Source: Rhabdophis nuchalis (lineage: Eukaryota; Chordata; Lepidosauria; Squamata; Natricidae). Taken from it: DNA of 64,000 bases. A model generated the notes under the pieces. It was not told the origin of the DNA, did not search any database, and saw nothing but the letters and a program-made list of their open reading frames with translations. Made by a program: the position numbers and the translations under genes. Each line of letters opens with the position of its first letter. The stretch's first letter is position 1. Shown in pieces: positions 1 through 11,822 of the stretch. The DNA is taken from positions 42,124,105-42,188,104 of the forward strand of contig CM077643.1 of assembly GCA_039707465.1 (NCBI GenBank), in the 5' to 3' direction.

Positions 1-1848
1 ATACTCTATATAAATAAACTCAAAATTTGCCTTCAAAATATGTATTTTGAGAGAAGCTGCCTATACTGGCATATATATTTAGCAACAAAGGAAATCTGTG
101 CTTTGCAAGAAGCTCTGTATACAAATGTATATTTAGCAACAAACAAAGTAACCGCTCAAGCCAAGCATATTTCCTGGTGATTGCATCCAATCAGTTTTAC
201 TGGCAGCATTAAAAAAAAGTGGATTGCCATTGACTTTTTATGGCATTGATTGGATTTTTTAAAAATTATTATTTAAATTTATTTAAATTATTTAAATCCT
301 ATAGCTCTGGGATTCATAGGCAAGTCCCAGGCCTGTCCTCCATCAAGAACTAACTAGGCCTGATTCTGTTTAGCATCTAAGTCAAGGGCAGCTATATGCT
401 GCCACCTTGTGAGGCATCTTTCAGAAAGTTGTACAAAAAAGTGCATTTGGGGGGAAAGGATTTGTACATTAGGAATCATTTCACACAAAATCAAATTAAG
501 CTGTATTTTAATTTTAAATGATCTTCTCAAAAGGATGTGTAACCTATGCTTGGGTATGTGTAGTTAGCAGTACATACTGGCTACAGACTGATCCATATAT
601 ATTTTACTCCTAAACATCTAACTAAGCCACTTCCCCAAAGGGATGAACACTATCAAAAGCTGAAACATGGGACAAATGTGATTGTTTAGAATTCAGTTCA
701 GTATGAGCTGTGAGCAGCTTTGCATCTCCTGAGGGAATAATCAGATAGGAATTCAGTAATCCCTTAGCTTTTAAGCTTGGAATGTTCCAAGCAATTAATG
801 ACTGGGGGAAAAAGAGCAAAATGCAGTATTAAATGTATATTTTCAAACAAAAGCTTACATAAAAATTCCTATTTTAAGAGCAATCAATAAATATATATTT
901 AAGTGGACATTTTGCCAAAATTATACATAACATTCTCAAATTTTGATATTTGAGGCAAATGGACGTGAGAAAAAGATGCAAACCAAAAATAGGATGATTT
1001 GCCCATCCAATCAATAGACTAGGAGAGGGGGCGGGAGAGGGAGAGAGGAAGAGGACCAAAACATGAATGCATTCAATGTTTGGCAGTGGTTCCTTTGCAG
1101 GTATTAGGAGAATGACAGAAACAGGTCTCTTACTATCAGTGGTGTTTGTCGCATTGTGTAGAGCTTTATAATCTTCCTTGCACTTTTTACATTCATGCAT
1201 CCAATGTTGGCAATAGGACAGGGGCATATGAATTTAGGGCAAATCTGAGAATTAATTCTTCGTGTTTACATTAAACTACCCAGTTTTTCCACAGTGTTTG
1301 GCAGGTTACCCTCACAATTAGTGATGCAGATAGATAGACAGACAGACATTCAAAATATCCACACCTGTCATTTAATTATCTTTAAAGCAGCCTACATCTG
1401 AGGCTGCTTTAAAGATCATTTAAAGATCACTGAGAAAGGCCAAGGGCTATATAGCTAGCTTTGAAGGGCATATAGTGGACAATACTACAACATGCAAAAA
1501 GGGATTAAAAAGAAGAATAGGTGGAGCTAGAACAAAATCTGATTTACATTTAATGCAAATGTAATTACTCTTACCCTAAAGTAATAATAGCTAATCTGAC
1601 TAGTCCCCATGAATTTAATTACTGCCATCTACTCTCATAGTAAAGATTATGATTTGGTTGCAAATTCTGGAGTGGCTATAGAGACCATACTCAAGACCAC
1701 ACTCAAGATTTTCAGGGACTACAATACTGTAGATTGCAACAATACATTTGCATGTACATACACACACAGAGAGGACATGCATGTGCACACGTGTGCATGT
1801 ACACGCACATAAATACACACATGCTATAAGAGCTAATTGAATTCCTGC
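1..1848. other. AT-rich non-coding DNA, no gene seen
   Basis: Nothing here could be assigned to a gene or a repeat family. It is AT-rich, with a T/A-rich stretch near 250-300, a short GATA/GACA tract near 1328-1345 and a CA-rich, partly self-complementary patch near 1755-1820. Open frames are short and look random in composition. Confidence 0.6.
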
Positions 1849-2060
1849 AATTATTTATTTATTTATTTATTAACAACATTTATACAGTTGCCCAAATCAC
1901 TCATGGTGACTCCAGGTGGCTTATAAAAGTAAAACCCCTATACAAAAGCCTGGTGACAACAATCAAACCAACCATTTGATGGTTCCATATCACCCGGGGG
2001 GTCCCAGGCAAAACCTGTTTTCAGGGTCTTCCAAAGGACTCTCAATGTGAGGGCCCAATC
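1849..2060 (-). repeat. Probable LINE or SINE 3' end (ATTT-tailed), unassigned
   Basis: A (TTTA)n run at 1849-1870 is followed by text resembling the 3' ends of squamate retroposons read in reverse (a CTCATGGTGACTCCAGG-type segment near 1900). The family is not certain, so the call rests only on the tail and general resemblance. Confidence 0.35.
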
Positions 2061-2289
2061 TCATTTCCTTGGAGGTTCCACATGGAAAGAGTTACTATAG
2101 AGAAGGATTTTCTTGTAAGACTTACTAGATGGATCTTCTTAGAAAAAGGGACCAGTAACACTCGCTGCCTTTCCACTCTGATGGGTCAGGGATAATTATG
2201 TATTTTTTGGTTAAACAATAGATTTCACAAATTCTCTTCAGAATAACATTTAATGGCTTTTGGTTCCCTGGTTAATAGCAGAGGGACAA

Positions 2290-3231
2290 GGATTAATTTT
2301 CTTGAACATTGGGCGCTATCTAACAAAAAGAAATTCAATGGTGAAAAGAGTAAGGTTCTACATTTAGGCAAGAAATCTAAAATGCACAGGTACAGTATAT
2401 GTGGTACCTTGCTCATTAGTAGTAACTGTGAAAGGGACCTTGGAGTCTTAGTGGACAACCACTTAAATATGAGCCAGCACCGTGCAGCAACTGCCAAAAA
2501 AGCCAACACAGTTCTAGGCTGCGTAAACAGAGGGATAGAATCAAGATCACGTGAAGTATTAATACCACTTTATAATGCCTTGGTAAGGCCACACTTGGAA
2601 TACTGCATTCAGTTTTGGTCCCCACGATGTAGAAAAGACATGGAGACTCTAGAAGAGTGCAGAGAAGAGCAACAAAGATGATTAGGGGACTGGAGGCTAA
2701 AACATATGAAGAACGGTTGCAGGGATTGGGTATGTTTAGTCCAGGGGTCTGCAAAGTTGGCTCTTTGAAGACTGGTGGACTTCAACTTCCAGAATTCCCA
2801 AGCCAGCATGGCTGGCTGGGGAATTCTGGGAGTTGAATTCCATCAGTCCTCAAAGAGCCAACTTTGCAGACCCCTGGTCTAGTCTAATGAAAAGAAGGAC
2901 TAGGGGTGACATGACAGCTGTGTTCCAATATCTCAGGGGTTGCCACAAAGAAGAGGGAGTCAAGCTATTCTCCAAAGCACCTGAGGGCAGGACAAGAAAC
3001 AATGGGTAGAAACTAATCAAGGAGAGAAGCAACTTAGAACTGAGGTGGGATTTCTTGACAGTTAGAACAATCAATGGAACAACTTGCCTCCAGAAGTTGT
3101 GAATGATCCAAAACTGGACATTTTAAAGAAGATGTTGGATATCCCTTTGTTTGAAGTGGTATAGGGTTACCTGCCTAAGCAGGGGTTGAACTAGAAGACC
3201 TTCAAGGTCCCATCCATCTCTGTTATTCCAT
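2290..3231 (+). pseudogene. CR1 (L3-type) LINE fragment, 3' part of ORF2
   Basis: This matches the reverse-transcriptase C-terminal part of the better preserved CR1 copies at 7873 and 52665. Shared blocks include the stretch coding for HWALSNKKKFN, the NHLNMSQ block, and the 3' end with the ctagaagacctt.aaggtcc motif near 3192. It is 5'-truncated, carries stops and frameshifts, and is interrupted at 2742-2876 by a palindromic hAT MITE whose duplicated target lies in the CR1 sequence itself. It has no pentanucleotide tail. It is a dead copy; the relation to the other CR1s is seen directly in the window. Confidence 0.85.
2742..2876. mobile_element. 135-bp palindromic hAT MITE inside CR1
   Basis: The ends are CAGGGGTCTGC and GCAGACCCCTG and the element is one long inverted repeat centred near 2808. 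Flanking octamers are GTTTAGTC (2734-2741) and GTCTAGTC (2877-2884), one mismatch apart. The CR1 copy at 8252 has this target once, which confirms the insertion. It has no coding capacity and would need a hAT transposase in trans. Confidence 0.9.
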
Positions 3232-3574
3232 TCTTCAATTTTGAAGGCTCTCAACTGGAGCAGAATTTGCTTTCAAGCAGAAGGAACTAACTAAATATTA
3301 AATGGGAATTAAAGATTTCACAGGAAGCTTAATCACTGACATAGGATCACCTAAAACATAGATCTCCATCAGCAGGTTCAACCAAAACACTAGGGAGTGG
3401 TTTGCACTAGCAATCAAAAATAGACAAACCCCTTTTTTTAATGCTATAAAGGTGTCTTTTTCTTCTTTTTTGTAGAGTTCAGAACTGCTCCGCCAAGCAT
3501 TCCCTATTCCCATGTAAGTCTTTGCTTGATCTTCCTTCATATCAGAAGGATGCTGGTGGAAGTTTCAGCTGCGC
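3232..3574. other. Non-coding interval, nothing recognised
   Basis: AT-rich sequence between the CR1 fragment and the LTR-like repeat. Only a T-run near 3431 stands out. Confidence 0.5.
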
Positions 3575-4080
3575 TATTTTAATTTGTTAGAGTTTGTTGC
3601 AAAAATTAAATCCAGAAAGCACAAACAGATAACTGATTCAGCTGGATTCATTAACTTCTTGATATATACATAAGAATAGCTGAATCAATGTAGAATACCA
3701 ACAGGAGGTTCTTCCAAGTAAACACAGGTCAGGAGAGTTACAGGCAAACACAAGTCGTTAGCTTCGTTTCAGCAGACAAGCCCAGAGTGCTTAAGTTTAT
3801 TTATCGGAGCAGCAGACTGCTTTCTTAAGTTTTTGTTTCAATTCTCAGCACAGATTCAGATCTGTTTAAGCTCCCATTGGCTGACTTAGTTGCTATACCT
3901 ATTCATTGGCTGACCTTGTTCCCATGTCTTTCCCAGTCATGAATATTTAACATAATTGCAGTTAGACTTAACAGCATCTGTTCTTGCATAAAGAAAGATT
4001 AGGGTTCAGGTTTAGGATTGCTAAGCACATTTAGACAATTGAGAGCATGTTATAGATACTTCAACACGGAGACTTTTCCC
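3575..4080 (-). repeat. LTR-like dispersed repeat, copy 1
   Basis: This is homologous to 11445-11822: both carry the GATAACTGATTCAGC-type block, a GGATTCATTAACTTCT block and a GGCTGACTTAG.TGCTAT block. Read on the minus strand it has two CCAAT boxes, then AATAAA (about 3796), as expected of U3 and R of a retroviral LTR. I could not find clean TG/CA ends or a target duplication, so the LTR call is inference. Confidence 0.5.
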
Positions 4081-5090
4081 ACACTGGCTGTCCTGAGGGA
4101 GATAGCCAGTCACAAATCATTCATCTACTGAAAGGCCAAATGATGAGATGGCTACTTTTGTCATCTCTGCTTGTCCACAGGATGTCCCTTATTACCCAGG
4201 AAATCGTTTCTCTTTTTGTTTTTCTGGCCAGATGGGCATGCTTCCAAGCAAACTACTGGCCTGCAGCCATTCACGATTTCCTATGGATGATTAAGTGACC
4301 AAGTCAAGCACAGCAACCTTTAAAAATAATACTAATTAAGTTAGGTAAAAAAAATCAGATGGGATTGGAAGTCAAATGTGCATTGCTCCATTGGTCTGCA
4401 TTCCATATGTTGGATATAGGCTTCATGGGCAATTCAGTGACCAGAAACTGTCCAATTTCAGCACATTATTTTGGACTTTGCTGAGGAATACTATTGCAAT
4501 GCTAATATTGGAAGGGAACTTTTCTGTGGATCTCTCTCTATCTCTCTCCTTTTTTTTGCTGCTGCACAAAGAACGTTTGTCTCCTTTCCTTCCATACTCC
4601 CACCCGACAGAATCTTTGCATGCTGTATTGTCAGTCCCCGGACTGCCAGATAAATAAAAGAAATCACTAACCTCAGCCATAGATCCTTCTTAGAAAGTTT
4701 AAAGGGAGAGAGTGTGGCAGCACAACCAAAGCGGTCAAAAGATTTAATATAATCAAAAGACACAGAGGATAAAAGGAAAGCAGATGCAGAAATGTGACAT
4801 CTCAAGCAGAACATGTGACATCCCTAACCTCAGAGATATGGGGCGTCTGTGTCTTCAAAGGGTAATTCACTCCTTTTTTAAAAAAATTTATTTTGTCAAC
4901 TTGTGACAGAGCCAAGCATTGCCAGTTAAAAGGGAATCAGGAATACTGAGCGTAGCGCCTGGAACTGTCTTGCAAAGCTGTGAATAATTCTGTCCATGGT
5001 GCTGCAGAACTGGTCTGTAGCATCTTCTCAGCTTGGTTTCTACAGTGCCATTCACCCAGTCAGTTAAAGACAGATAATAATAAGAGAGTA
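4081..5090. other. Non-coding interval, no gene recognised
   Basis: No repeat family or exon is apparent. A TCTC-rich patch lies near 4528-4550 and an A/T run near 4877. The open frames over 4376-4814 overlap on both strands and show no domain. Confidence 0.5.
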
Positions 5091-5156
5091 ACAGAGCTGG
5101 AGGGGGCCTTGGAGCTCTTCTAGTTCAACTCCCTGCTCAAGCAGGAGACCCCATAC
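5091..5156 (-). repeat. CR1 3' end fragment
   Basis: The reverse complement of the CR1 3' end is recognisable: an AGAGCTGGAGGGGGCCTTGG-type block, then ctagttcaactccctgc and cccatacc. It stops where the hAT-like element begins at 5157. Confidence 0.75.
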
Positions 5157-5650
5157 CAGTGTTGGTGAACCTTTTTGGCACCAAGTGCCAAAATGGGAGC
5201 GTACTCACATACGCAGGGGAGCACCAGAAACCGGAAGAGCAGCTCTCTGGCGCGCATGTATGGGAGCTCCAGAAATAGGAAGAACAGCTCCCCGGTGTGC
5301 ACTTTTGGGAGTGCCAGAAACTGGAAGAGCACTTGCCCAGCCACAAAGTGGAAGAGCGCTTCCCCGGCCGGAAACTGGATTAGCAGCTCCCCAGTGAGCA
5401 CTTGTGGGAGTGCCAAAAACTGGAAGAGCATGCATGCACCAGGAAACTGAGCTTCTGGTTTCTGGCATGCACATGCATCTCAATCACCTGGACTTCCGGT
5501 TTCTCACATGGATGTGCACGCAAAGACTAGCCAGCCAGAGCGCATGTGTGCACCGGAACCCGGAAGAGCAACAGGTGATGACTAGCATGCCCAGAGAGAT
5601 GGCTCTGCGTGCCACTTCTGAAATGTTTGCCATAGGTTCACCATCATCAT
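5157..5650. mobile_element. hAT MITE with internal tandem repeats, copy 1
   Basis: The left end CAGTGTTGGTGAACC and right end GGTTCACCATCA form terminal inverted repeats shared with the elements at 21541 and 58152. The core (about 5205-5430) is a degenerate tandem array with a period of about 58-60 bp built on a gccagaaac.ggaagagc unit. The right-hand target duplication is not clear. The open frames over the array are products of the repeat, not genes. Confidence 0.75.
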
Positions 5651-6388
5651 CATTTGCCATAAGCACTATGGTTCTGCTGGGTTTTGTTTTATTTATTTTT
5701 TCCAATATAAAGAGGCTATCTGAACAAGCCCAAAATGAGTGGTTAAAAAAAACAATATCTTCTTGTACACAAGCCTCACTTTCCACCATTTATCAAAGGA
5801 GAAGGCCAACCCTCCTTGAGGCCTTAATTAAAGCAGATGTCCTTAACTGCTTTAAGATCTTTGATTTTGAGTATCAGAGACTTGAATGACTTATGAGAAG
5901 CTGACTTGCAGGGTGAAGTTAATAAATCCATCTTTGCCAGCATCGTGACTCAAGGTTTGCAATAAGTCAGTCACGTAATGGTAATGCTGTCGAATGCGGA
6001 ATGGCCTCCCAAAGGAGACACTGTTTGAACGGTGGAGTTTTCTACTATTTTTAGCACACCGTCCCACAATTATTGTTCCACTGGCCTTAAAGAAAAGCTC
6101 AGTCTTCCTACCTATAAGAGAGGAATAAATAAGAAACCATTAATTTTCACCTGGGAAAAATGGTCCACATTTGAATCTGAATTTGGTTCAGACCTGTCTA
6201 AGTGACCCACTAACTCATCAAAACAACCATGTCTTTTTTCAGCCTTATATAGAAACCCGAACCAAATATGCAGCTGGTATAAAAAGATGCTGTATTCACA
6301 GTCCTGAAGGTACTAAAGCACCTCTTCCAAATCATAACCAAAGCACACATAGCTCTCTTCTCTAGTTGGGAATCTTAATCCTGGGAAG
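5651..6388. other. Non-coding interval, nothing recognised
   Basis: I see no gene or recognisable repeat between the hAT-like element and the L2 fragment. Confidence 0.5.
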
Positions 6389-6865
6389 TAATAATAATAA
6401 TAATAATTTTAATTTGTTGACCGCTCCTCTCCCCATAGGGACTCGGAGCGGTGCCCAGGGAAAACTAAAACAATAAATATACAAACACATTAAAAAACAA
6501 ATTAAACATATACCTGTGCTAAAATACCCCATTTACATACTATAATTCCCAGTTAAAACAACTAAAACCCCATAGAGAGAGACTACCCTAGGCCGGCCAA
6601 GCAGAAAAGATGTGTTTTTAGGTTTAGACGGAAGGAGCGGAGGTCCTAATGTCGGGGGGAAGGTCGTTCCAGAGGGCTGGGCCCGCCACAGAGAGAGCCC
6701 TTCCCCTGGGCGTCGCCCGTTGACAGAGTCTAGTGGACAGCACCTGGAGAAGTCCCTCTCTGTGGGAGCGAATCGGCCGTGAGGATGTATGAGGCAGGAT
6801 CCGATCCCGCAGATAGCTAGGTCCCGAGCCATGGAGCGCTTTAAAAATGATGACTAATAAGTAAG
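6389..6865 (-). repeat. L2-clade LINE 3' end, 5'-truncated
   Basis: An (AAT)6 tail at 6389-6406 is followed by the same 3' UTR and ORF2 C-terminal sequence as the long L2 at 29927 (for example gggactcggagcggtgc, and ggtcgttccagagggctggg). It breaks off at about 6865. It is a typical target-primed insertion with loss of the 5' part; the coding remnant carries stops. Confidence 0.88.
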
Positions 6866-7029
6866 AAGGGTCCACAGACTTTCTGCTGCATTTATACATA
6901 TTAAAAAAGGTAAATACCAGAATACTTCTTTTATCTCTTCACAGAACATCTCTGGGAGTGAAGTGTAGAACAGAAAATAAAACTGGTGCAAAGAAACTTC
7001 TGTAACAAGTTGCTGGAAAAATAAATTAG

Positions 7030-7093
7030 TTCTCTCTCTGTCTCTCTCTCTGTCTCTCTCTCTCTCTCCCTCCTTCCCTCCTTCCCTCCCTCC
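7030..7093. repeat. TC/CCTT-rich simple repeat
   Basis: Pyrimidine-rich run of TCTC and CTTCCC units directly before the hAT-like element. A second C/T-rich run lies at 7373-7450. Confidence 0.85.
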
Positions 7094-7372
7094 CGGGGTG
7101 GGTTCCTGCTGGCAATACTACCAGTTCAGTGCCCGAAATGTTTTTGTACGTGAACGCTTGCTTTGTTCGTGGGTGTGCGTTTGCACTTAAAAAGGTCTGT
7201 GCATGCACCCAATGTTTAAAAAAGAAAAATAATTACATTTTTTCAACGAAGATTGTTCTGTGCATGTGCACAACAGAAAATAAAGATGGTGACGCTGAGG
7301 ATAGAACCGATTTGGTCTCATGTCTGGCCAAATTACTACCTATTTGGCCAATCCGGTAGGAACCCACCTCTG
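7094..7372. mobile_element. hAT-like MITE in a pyrimidine tract
   Basis: The ends GGGGTGGGTTCC and GGAACCCACCTCTG are inverted repeats. Flanks are CTCCCTCC on the left and CCTCCCTC on the right; in this low-complexity tract they neither prove nor exclude an 8-bp duplication. Confidence 0.6.
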
Positions 7373-7646
7373 CCTCCCTCCCTCCCCTTCCCTCCCTAGC
7401 TCTCCCCCTTCCTCTTTTTTCGCCTCCCTCTCTCTTACTCCTCTTGCTTTCCTCTTGCAAATGTCCCCAGCATTACAATTTACTTAAAGTACTCCCCAGA
7501 AAACTTTACCCACACCCCAATAACTGATGTTCTCTCAATGTTCTGGAGGTCCAAAAACACATCTAGTAGTAGTTCAAGCTTAGGATTTAGTTTAATGAGT
7601 GGTTTTAGCTCGCTCTCTCGGTTCATTGGAACTCCCTATCATTCAT

Positions 7647-7872
7647 GGAGCCATAGCAGTACATTGGTTAAAATGTAAGATTGCAGGCAAGCACTGTCCA
7701 AAGTTCAATCCTGACTGGCTCAAGGTTGACTCAGCCTTCCACCCTTCCGAAGTTGGTAAAATAAGGGCCCAGATTGTTGGGGGGCAATATACTGATATTG
7801 TAAATGGCGGAGAGAGTGTTGTAAAACACAGTGGAGCACTATATAAGTCTAAGTGCTGTTGCTATTGCTATT
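7647..7872 (+). repeat. tRNA-derived SINE, type A
   Basis: It has a B-box-like segment near 7702 (AAGTTCAATCC), then the shared body with tcaaggttgactcagccttcc, and ends with repeated TGCTATTGCTAT. Relatives are at 24018, 49783 and 63262. Its 3' end abuts the CR1 fragment at 7873. Confidence 0.8.
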
Positions 7873-8625
7873 TATACCAATCTACATCACATATAGTACA
7901 GTATAGGTGGTACAGTATAGGTGGTACCTTGCTCAATAGTAGAAACTGTGAGAGGGATCTTGGAATCCTAGTGGACAACCATTTAAATATGAGCCAGCAG
8001 TGTGCAGCGGCTGCCAAAAAAGCCAACACAGTTCTAGGCTGCATAAACAGAGGGATAGAATCTAGATCACGTGAAGTGTTAATGCCACTGTATAGTGCCT
8101 TGGTAAGGCCACACTTGGAATACTGCATACAGTTTTGGTCGCCACGATGTAGAAAAGACTTGGAGACTCTGGAAAGAGTGCAGAGAAGAGCAACCAAGAT
8201 GATTAGGGGACTGGAGGCTAAAACATATGAAGAACGGTTGCAGGAACTGGGTATGTCTAGTTTGATGAAGAGAAGGACCAGGGGAGACATGATAGCAGTG
8301 TTCCGATATCTCAGAGGGTGCCACAAAGAAGAGGGAGTCAAACTATTCTCAAAGGCACCTGGGGGCAGGACAAGAAGCAATGGGTGGAAACTAATCAAGG
8401 AGAGAAGCAACTTAGAACTAAGGAGAAATTTCCTGACAGTTAGAACAATTAACCTCTGGAACAGCTTGCCTCCAGAAGTTGTGAATGCCCCAACCCTGGA
8501 AGTCTTTAAGAAGATGTTAGATAGCCATTTGTCGGAAATGGTATAAGGTTCCTGCCCACGCAGGGGGTTGGACTAGAAGACCTCCAAGGTCCCTTCCAAC
8601 TCTGCTATTGTATTGTATTGTATAT
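7873..8625 (+). pseudogene. CR1 (L3-type) LINE, 3' part of ORF2 with pentamer tail
   Basis: The frame over about 7915-8546 codes for the C-terminal region after the reverse-transcriptase core. Recognisable blocks are [59 protein letters not shown] and the terminal LDSHLSEMV. The 3' UTR has the ctagaagacctccaaggtcc block and ends in about three TATTG units. It lacks the endonuclease and catalytic RT and so cannot move itself. At the 5' junction a 14-bp segment (gtacagtataggtg) is duplicated. Preservation of the frame suggests a fairly young copy. Confidence 0.9.
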
Positions 8626-9608
8626 ATGCATTTTTTTTTAAAGCATTTAAATAAGGGCCACTACTTTCCAAAGAAAGAAGAGCACATGGAATAAAATACT
8701 GAGTGACTTTTCTGGGTGAAAATATCTGGAGAAGCTTTTTATCAAGTTCATAGTCCAATAAATAATTTTGAAGCATCAACAAATATGTTTCTTCCTGTCA
8801 CTCAACTGTCTCCTCCAAAGACTGAGGAAACATCAATGTCAGACATATCTTTATTAAGAGTTACAGTTTATTGTGAAAGCTCACAAAAAATCTTAAAAAG
8901 GTAGCCTGGCCATATGTTATTATATATAACTTAGGGGGTCCCTTGGCAATTGGGTTGTAAAAATCCAGATGGCTGTCAAATAACAGCAAAGTGTGAAGAA
9001 TGTTGTATGATTATTTACTGACACCTAATGGCCATCTGGATGTTTACAGCCCATATAGGGCTGTAATAAAAGAAAAGAAAAGAAAATGAAGCTTCTGAAA
9101 GCTCAAAGATTGTCTTTGATGGGTCTTCTTTTTTTTAGCATAACATATTTAACAAACTCCCTTAATGTATGAGGTCACATAATACAATGAACCAAAGCTA
9201 ACCACTTTTTAATATACATCTGGAAGATGAGAATTGGAAAAACAATGCCTCCACCTCCAAATCAAGTTGCCACATCCCCAAAACTGAAGAGGGTTGATCA
9301 AATTCAAGCTATTTGATTTCTTAACTTATTCTGTCTAAAAATCTTAATAAACATAATTAGATCCACTATGAATGGAGAAGCAGAATTGGGATGAAGGAAA
9401 TCAGTTAGCAGTTACATCCCAACTTGAAGTAGAGGGGAAAAGATATCACATTTTATTAACAGCTTTCTTAAAATGTATGGAACCATATCCAAGTGTACAA
9501 TCAGGAATCAATACAAGAAATGCTTTAAACTGTATCATCCTGTAGGAAGTGGAGAAGATGTAGCCCAGCCAACAGGGAGAAGAATATTAACAACCTTATC
9601 TTCTTGAG
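8626..9608. other. Non-coding interval, nothing recognised
   Basis: AT-rich DNA with no exon or repeat I can name. Confidence 0.5.
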
Positions 9609-9717
9609 TATGTATTGTATTGTATTGTATTGTATTGTATTGTATTGTATTGTATTGTATTGTATTGTATTGTATTGTATTGTATTGTATTGTATGTATG
9701 TATGTATGTATGTATGT
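9609..9717. repeat. (TATTG)n then (TATG)n microsatellite
   Basis: About seventeen TATTG units run to about 9694 and change into TATG units up to 9717. No CR1 sequence precedes it; it forms the tail of the unclassified repeat at 9718-10317 on the minus strand. Confidence 0.95.
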
Positions 9718-10317
9718 CAGTCAAATGCCACTCACACATCATGAAATCTCCAGAACCATAAAGCCTACAAACTTGAAATTTGGTACATAGGTTCCTCTTG
9801 GCTTCTAGGTGCTCACTAAGAAAGGATTTTTCAAAATGACCATCAGATCATTAGTATTTCGTATTCAGTAATTAACACGCTCTGATGCTAAGGAGTTCTA
9901 CACCACTCCCCACCTGAAAAGAACTCTGTTCCAACTGCTAGTTGCCTTATATTAACACGCTCTGATGCTAAGGAGTTAGACATTCTACTGCCACTCCTCG
10001 CCTGAAAAGAACTCTGTTCCAACTGCCAGTTGCCTCCCATTCCATTACCTCAATTCAAACTGGCAAATGTTCCATTCCTTCACTCAGGAGCAGTCTGGGG
10101 CTCCTTATAGTACTAAACGTCAGTACCTCATCAAAATGTCTATTCCTTCCACCTATGGAACTGCTTCTGGACTCAAGGCAGTGGAAGTTATATTCCCTTA
10201 TGTGTTTCAATCACCGACCACCACTGAGTCAATGGATTGTGAATCGAATTTCTCCTACATAGCCCGATCATATAGTTTTGCCGCAAAGCACAGGTATCCA
10301 GCTAGCAGCATATATTT
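9718..10317 (-). repeat. Unclassified dispersed repeat, copy 1
   Basis: The reverse complement matches 60792-61470 over most of its length. Read on the minus strand it starts near a TAGCTGGATACCTGTGCTT block, passes a TGAGTCAATGGATTG-equivalent block and a cctgagtgaaggaatgg block, and ends near gatttcatgatgtgtgag. A segment of about 80 bp is repeated inside it (9876-9945 and 9952-10032 share ttaacacgctctgatgctaaggag). No coding frame is shared by the copies. I could not place the family; a non-LTR 3' end or a Helitron-like element is possible. Confidence 0.7.
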
Positions 10318-10844
10318 TCAGAACAATAAAAAATTACCAAATGAAGGCTTTGCATGGATTCTCATGTTGCACTGGCTTCTGAAACTTATGTGATATTAAT
10401 TGAACACCTGCCTTTGCTATATACATTATCTCCTGTACCATGAAGATTCAAAACGTAACTTAAATCTATTTGACAACATTAAATTTACTGATTAGCAAAA
10501 TAACTGGTTACCTGTCCGAAGAATGCATCTCCATGGCCTTCTATACTAGACTTGCAAGAACCTACTTGTTATATTCTTATACAAGAATGGTATAGGATAC
10601 ACAATTGTTATGTTATATGTTAAAAGACCTCAAAGTGCACTGCTAAATGGGGTTCTTGGCAAAATATGCAAAAAAGCTAGCATTCTGCCCACATCATTCC
10701 TAATTTAGAAAAATGGGGGTAAGAGGGGGTGAGGAATAAAAACATGGTGAAAATGCTCTGCTCCGTAATTATGTGCAGGCAATCACATTCACTGAGTTTA
10801 AATCAGAGTACTTGAAAAGTACTCCATATTGAAAAGTACTTTAG
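10318..10844. other. Non-coding interval, nothing recognised
   Basis: No gene or named repeat seen. Confidence 0.5.
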
Positions 10845-10930
10845 AATTGTAAAATTGGAAAGAACCTTTTAAGCCATTAAGTGCAGCCCCCCGCTCAGTG
10901 CAAGAATTCAAATGAAGCCATCCCCTTTAA
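10845..10930 (-). repeat. Old CR1 3' end fragment
   Basis: A diverged reverse complement of a CR1 3' end: tagaattgtaaaattggaa, then agcccccc.gctcagtgcaag. It is more decayed than the other CR1 pieces. Confidence 0.55.
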
Positions 10931-11444
10931 ATATGGACTTGCTGCACAGGAAGAGAGGAGGCAGGAAAGAATCAGGATGAAATCACCACCAGGGAGAGAG
11001 AAATTAATTTTCCCCCATGTCTTGTACATATCCATTCTTTAAACTCTACCTTGAACTAATAAGTCAGTGAAGACAATACGTTTCCAATTATTGCACCAGA
11101 ACATATTTTCTGAACTAGAGAAAACTTCAAACCGGAGAGAGGAAAAGAGAGAGGGGAAAGGAAGAGAGAGAGAAAAAAGGAATCTTGCATCCACAGTTGG
11201 TGTTGCAAAAAGACCTCCAAAAGCTTTTCACTGGAGCGAAAGTGTCCTTGGAAGGATGGGAAAACAGATGTTGACAAGGGTCAAGTTGTTCATTGGGAAA
11301 AACAGGATCTTGCATACTTGCACAATATGGAATTGGATCATCCACTATCACTTGGCTTCTTCTTTTCAGTAGAAAGCTCAAGGCATGGTCAATGGAAAGT
11401 TTCTTAACTGAAGACATCTCGCGATTTTGCAGTTTTCTAATGTA
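10931..11444. other. Non-coding interval with an unassigned open frame
   Basis: A minus-strand frame of 128 codons (11127-11513) begins inside the neighbouring LTR-like repeat and runs through it. It has no domain I recognise and its C-terminal half reads through a GA-rich tract (11133-11175). I do not treat it as a gene. Confidence 0.4.
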
Positions 11445-11822
11445 ACTAATGCCAGAGTTTGCAGCAGCAATCACATCCAAGTACACACAGGTAACTGATT
11501 CAGCAGGATTCATTAACTTCTCTATATATTATAACACATGAAGCAAATATACAATACCAAAAGCAGGTTTTCCAACCTGGTAGCAAATGCAAGCAAAACA
11601 CAGGCAGAGGAGAGAACACTTTCAGTTTCAGTTCAAAGCAGCAGACTAGTTTAGAGCTCAGAACAGACTCAGAGCGTTAGTACAGAACTGTTGAGCTAAG
11701 CCACACCCAGGCTCCTTGCTCTGTCCTTGTTGCTCACACAGCAAATACTGTTTCAGTTTCCAAACAACTCTCCTTGGCTGACTTAGCTGCTATGCCTATT
11801 CACTGGCTGAACTTGTTATCAT
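11445..11822 (-). repeat. LTR-like dispersed repeat, copy 2
   Basis: Homologous to 3575-4080 with blocks in the same order. It ends where a CR1 3' tail begins, so the CR1 inserted into or next to it. Confidence 0.5.

Noticed and set aside
5175..5889. Frames of 91-161 codons across the hAT-like element
   Set aside because: They read through a tandem repeat core and beyond it, with no conserved domain.
11127..11513. 128-codon minus-strand frame as a possible retroviral or host gene
   Set aside because: No recognised motif, and half of it reads a GA-rich tract; not supported.
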